Both the position numbers and the translations under genes were made by a program. From assembly GCA_026874595.1 (NCBI GenBank), contig CM049313.1, positions 40,638,659 to 40,702,658 on the forward strand: a stretch of DNA of 64,000 bases, written 5' to 3'. Source of the stretch: Sipunculus nudus (lineage: Eukaryota; Annelida; Sipuncula; Golfingiida; Sipunculidae). The notes beneath the pieces were generated by a model, which was given only the letters and a program-made list of their open reading frames with translations, did not search any database and was not told the origin of the DNA. Below are positions 60,569-64,000 of this stretch, piece after piece; within the stretch, counting starts at the first letter, position 1; every line of letters begins with the position of its first letter.

Positions 60569-61788
60569 AGTTCATTTCTAGTATTTAAGTTTTGCCACTT
60601 AGTGCACTTAACTGTTTTAGTTCAATGAACAAATTGTAGTCCTGTAGTAACTTTGGCAAGTGTGAGATTTATAATAATCACTTTTTGCATGATCAAAGCA
60701 TCCAAAGCAGCTCAGATACCTGATTGTTGAGACTGTTATTGCTGGATTGTATAACATGGTTATTGTGACTCACACATTACCATGCTGAGATGGATTCTTA
60801 ATTATCCCCTGAGATTAGACTTGGCCCTACAGCTGTAGATTTCCTGTATTTTTATGCCTCACTTATAAGCTTATTAACTGTAACAGCAGAGGTTATTGAT
60901 GTCCAGTGCTGCAGATAGACTAGATGGCTGGCACAAAACATCAGGAAAGCATACCCTATTGATCCATTAAAACCTGTGGTGGCTTCTAGTGAAACCTTTA
61001 ATATGTTTTATGGTGCAGTAAAATAAAATAACTGAGCATCTACTCAAAGAGTGTGAGCACTGACTGACATAATCCTCAATCAGGATATGAGCTGTATAAA
61101 GGTTTCACACGATGACCTTTCCCCAAGGTTTCATCTTGTTAATGCCCTGATAGGCTTTTACTGTGATGTGCCTTTTAATAGCTGTGTTATAACCACACCC
61201 TGCAGGCATTTAAGGCAGGTGCTGTGCTGTCTGCCATGAGTTTTGAGTGAATAATAATTGCCACGTATTGAAGGGTCCCAATTACCTATACAGTGTTTTG
61301 AAATTACAAAAAATAGCTTCTTTCCTTTCAAATAAATCTGTACCTGACAAAATATTGCCTTGAAACTGTTTGTTTACTCATGTAAATGAGTGTTAAAAAA
61401 CAGTGAACTGGATGCGATCACAGGTGTCAACATAAACACAGCCTGTGGGGCCGTGTGCATCCTGGAGCCACAACCCATGTCAATCAGGAGATGCCCCGAC
61501 TGACTTGGCCCATAAAATGTAATACATTTTCTCACCAGCTAAAACACTGCCTGTTGCAGCTCACAATCAGACCTCCGGTCATGTTTTCGTAAACAGACAC
61601 ATGTGGACTGTGTTTACCAACAGCAGAGCCATAACAAGGTGTTAAACAGCCGTGTGCCAGGTAATGAGACTTTTGATGATTTTGCGGGGAAACTTATGTT
61701 AAAGCAAAACTGAACTGATAGTGTGAAACAACAGCATAATATTGCTCTTGATTATGTCCCTTTAAAATATTAAGATTTTATTTTATTA
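60569..61788. other. noncoding DNA after the 89-bp satellite
   Basis: Nothing recognised. Confidence 0.5.
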
Positions 61789-62839
61789 CAGTCGCGACTT
61801 GACATTCCAACCCTTAACAATACGGAAACCTTGCAATCCTACGGTATTTTGCAATAAACGAACGGGACCCATAGAAATTAGCCTTGAAAAACCGACAGCC
61901 TTGGATTGCGACTCCGAAATGACATTTCCTGACACAAACAAGGATACCGACGTATTTTCCAACCTGACAATCCGACCGGTAAGTATATTGTCCTTTGATG
62001 TCAGTCGTCAGGCTCGTGCACACAGCACCCTGATCAATTAGGCGTGAAATGCAGCGATGCGTATTGTTCTAACTCTATATGAGAACTAGTTATTGAGTCA
62101 ATTTGGCTCACTAATTAAGCCAGTTTACATCCGTATGTAGCACACATGAACCTCTCGGTTTGTGGAATATGCGGAGGTGGAGAATGTTGGGCACCTTTTC
62201 CAGGCACTCAACAGCTCGGACCACATGACCGAGGAGCCATACCTTGTGTTAGACAACATGGACCTAAAGATGCTCCTCCTTAACCAGTAACTCCCAGAGA
62301 CACGATTGGGGGAATGGAAACAGGGCTACGGTATATTGAGGAGCAGGGCTTCGCTGCAGGGGACAGTGATGCCGACCGCTTAGACAAGTCTGTAATAATT
62401 AAAAAAATAAAAGAACAAGATACCAGACAGATATGCTTTTGACATTCTTTAGACCCACATGAACTTAGTAGATCAACTGCTGGTTCATATATATACATTT
62501 AGTTAATGTTTGTTCAGAAATATAAGCAATAATATCTCATAATTGTAGAATCTGAATAGGTCATCAATCTCGACAAGTGTTGTAGACACGTATATAAGAA
62601 AAAAAAACAGTACTCCATGACGGATGTTTTTATTTTATAATTCACATTAATCATAACAATATCATATATATAGTTTATTATAACAAAATACTGAATGAAT
62701 TATAACAAGTCCTCTAAACATTTAGGTCACATTGTATCTTTACCATCCGTCACCTTTATTGATTTGACAGTCCGACAGCCTTGCAATCCGAAGTAAATTA
62801 GCGTATTACATTTAGTGTTGGATTATCAAGTCACGACTG
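61789..62839 (+). mobile_element. pogo/Tigger-like element with transposase remnant
   Basis: A 1051-bp element between TA target sites. The ends CAGTCGCGACTTGACATTCC and CAGTCGTGACTTGATAATCC are inverted repeats; several direct CTTGCAATCC motifs follow inside each end. A 45-codon plus-strand frame (62153-62290) reads RFVEYAEVENVGHLFQALNS, reminiscent of the helical C-terminus of CENPB/Tigger transposases. This is a resemblance from memory only. Confidence 0.65.
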
Positions 62840-62841
62840 TA

Positions 62842-63143
62842 TGTGCTGATTTCATAATCTTTTAAATGGTTATTACTTTAATTTAAATTCTTTGAAATTA
62901 AAAATTATTGAATCAGCTACATGATTTTATCAATCATTGTAATATAAGCTCTATCTGCAGGCTTTATTGTCTATAAAATATATAGTTGCTTAAGTTAGTA
63001 TTATTCATGAGAATTCCAAAATAAGATTATTTGTCTTATTTGAACATCTTAACATATATTCATAAAATTAGAATTAGGTAAGACAGCATACAAAAATTAT
63101 GTGTTTTACCTCCATAAATAATCGTTAAAAAAGAAACAATAAA
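62842..63143. other. AT-rich spacer
   Basis: Very AT-rich sequence between the pogo-like element and family 1 copy E. No features seen. Confidence 0.5.
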
Positions 63144-64000
63144 CTAGAATACGGGTAGTCGACAAGCGACTACGTGTATCCGCTTAAATCAGAATGGAAC
63201 GGGTGAAGTGAGGCATGGATTGAGTGGCAAGGGAAAATAGAGTGTTGCATATTAGCATGGATGTCTGCAGCCAAATTTTGTATGTAGGGTGCCCCCCCAC
63301 CCTAAAATCCAGAAAGCCGTTCAAGTTGTATACATATGCAAAATTTAAGGCAGATAAGTCAAACCACTACATGTATATGAGTGATTTTAGCCCATGGCAG
63401 ACAAACAGATGGACGCTGAGCAAAAATGGTTGCAGGTGGCACCACCAGTTTTGCGTATAATAAAGAGCTATGTGAGAACTATACACATGCAAAACTTTGG
63501 CCCAATCGGTCAAACGGTTCCCAAGATATGAGCTTGGATGTCTGCTGCATAAACTAGAATGCAGTTGGCGCCACCTGTCATAAAATCAAGAGAGCTGTCG
63601 GGGATGTATAAACCTGCAAAATTTTAGGCAGATATGTCAAACCATTGCCGAGATATGAGTGATTTTATCCCCTGCCAGACAAACAGACAGGAGCTGTGCA
63701 AATATGGCTGCAGGTGGCACCACCAGTTTTGCGTATGATGAAGAGCAATTTGAGATCTATACGCATGCAAAATTTTGGCCCAATCGGTCAAACAGTTCCT
63801 AAGATATGAGCTTGGATGTCTGCAGCGTAAACGTGAATGTAGGTGGCGCCACCTGTCATAAAATCAGAAAAGCTATCCAGGATGTATACGCATGCTCAAT
63901 TTCAGGTGAATTAGTCAAGTCACTGCAGAGATATGAGTGATTTTAACCCAAGGCAAACGAACAGATGGACACTGTGCAAACATGGTTGCAGGTGGCGCCA
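63144..64000 (-). mobile_element. Helentron-like family 1, copy E (runs off window)
   Basis: Minus-strand copy whose 3' end (CTAG plus the GTAGTCG/CGACTAC hairpin) lies at 63144-63168. Palindrome half-units occur at about 63436, 63563, 63710, 63841 and 63990, alternating near 127 and 148 bp, which gives the two-part repeat of about 275 bp most clearly. The 5' end lies beyond the window. Confidence 0.7.

Noticed and set aside
61799-62041. 80-codon frame at the left end of the pogo-like element
   Set aside because: It starts within the inverted end of the element and is composed of its subterminal repeats.

Overview
The window is animal nuclear DNA: AT-rich, depleted in CpG over most of its length, with very little coding sequence and dense in old mobile elements. 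The repeat content (elements starting TTTTTAGCTCAGCTGAC followed by a CTGTCCGTC microsatellite, arrays built around GGTGGCGCCACC, tRNA-derived SINE remnants) is the style seen in molluscs, most likely a bivalve. That assignment is inference from repeat style, not from a species-specific gene.

Gene content. Only one exon is recognised with good confidence: 29563-29664 (+), 34 codons of the inhibitory prodomain of a furin-like proprotein convertase, with clean splice sites on both sides. No other convertase exon was found, so both flanking introns are probably very long (at least 34 kb on the 3' side if nothing was missed). Weaker candidate exons have good splice signals but unrecognised products: 14408-14866 (-), 19866-20119 (+) and two at 55.4-56.2 kb (-).

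Layout. 1-15.6 kb: mostly unremarkable noncoding DNA with microsatellites, purine/pyrimidine tracts, a small CAGT/TA element, a tRNA-like SINE remnant and short tandem repeats. 15.6-20.1 kb: a 24-bp minisatellite, two copies of Helentron-like family 1, and a candidate terminal exon. 20.5-25.9 kb: noncoding, with AGGTCA-rich repeats, a GC-rich segment with GATA motifs and a long pyrimidine tract. 25.9-29.5 kb: a small TIR element, then a 337-bp tandem-array element (family 2) interrupted by a family 1 copy. 29.56-30.6 kb: the convertase exon, followed almost at once by a C-rich 34-bp minisatellite. 30.6-42.3 kb: intron-like DNA with short duplications, a SINE remnant, a truncated family 1 copy and a CpG-retaining segment. 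42.3-52.2 kb: a cluster of DNA transposons (two hAT-like elements with 8-bp target duplications, a 2.1-kb element with long degenerate inverted ends, a family 2 copy, a family 3 copy and a pogo-like element). 52.2-64 kb: mostly noncoding, with a family 2 fragment, a homogeneous 13-copy 89-bp satellite, a second pogo-like element and a family 1 copy running off the end.

The most interesting signal is a set of three sequence-distinct, non-autonomous rolling-circle-type (Helitron2/Helentron-like) families. Families 1 and 2 have the fullest common plan: inverted repeats placed asymmetrically at the ends, a hairpin near the 3' end, and internal units built round the perfect palindrome GGTGGCGCCACC. 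Family 3 is a short element showing only part of it. A family 1 copy sits inside a family 2 copy, giving relative age.
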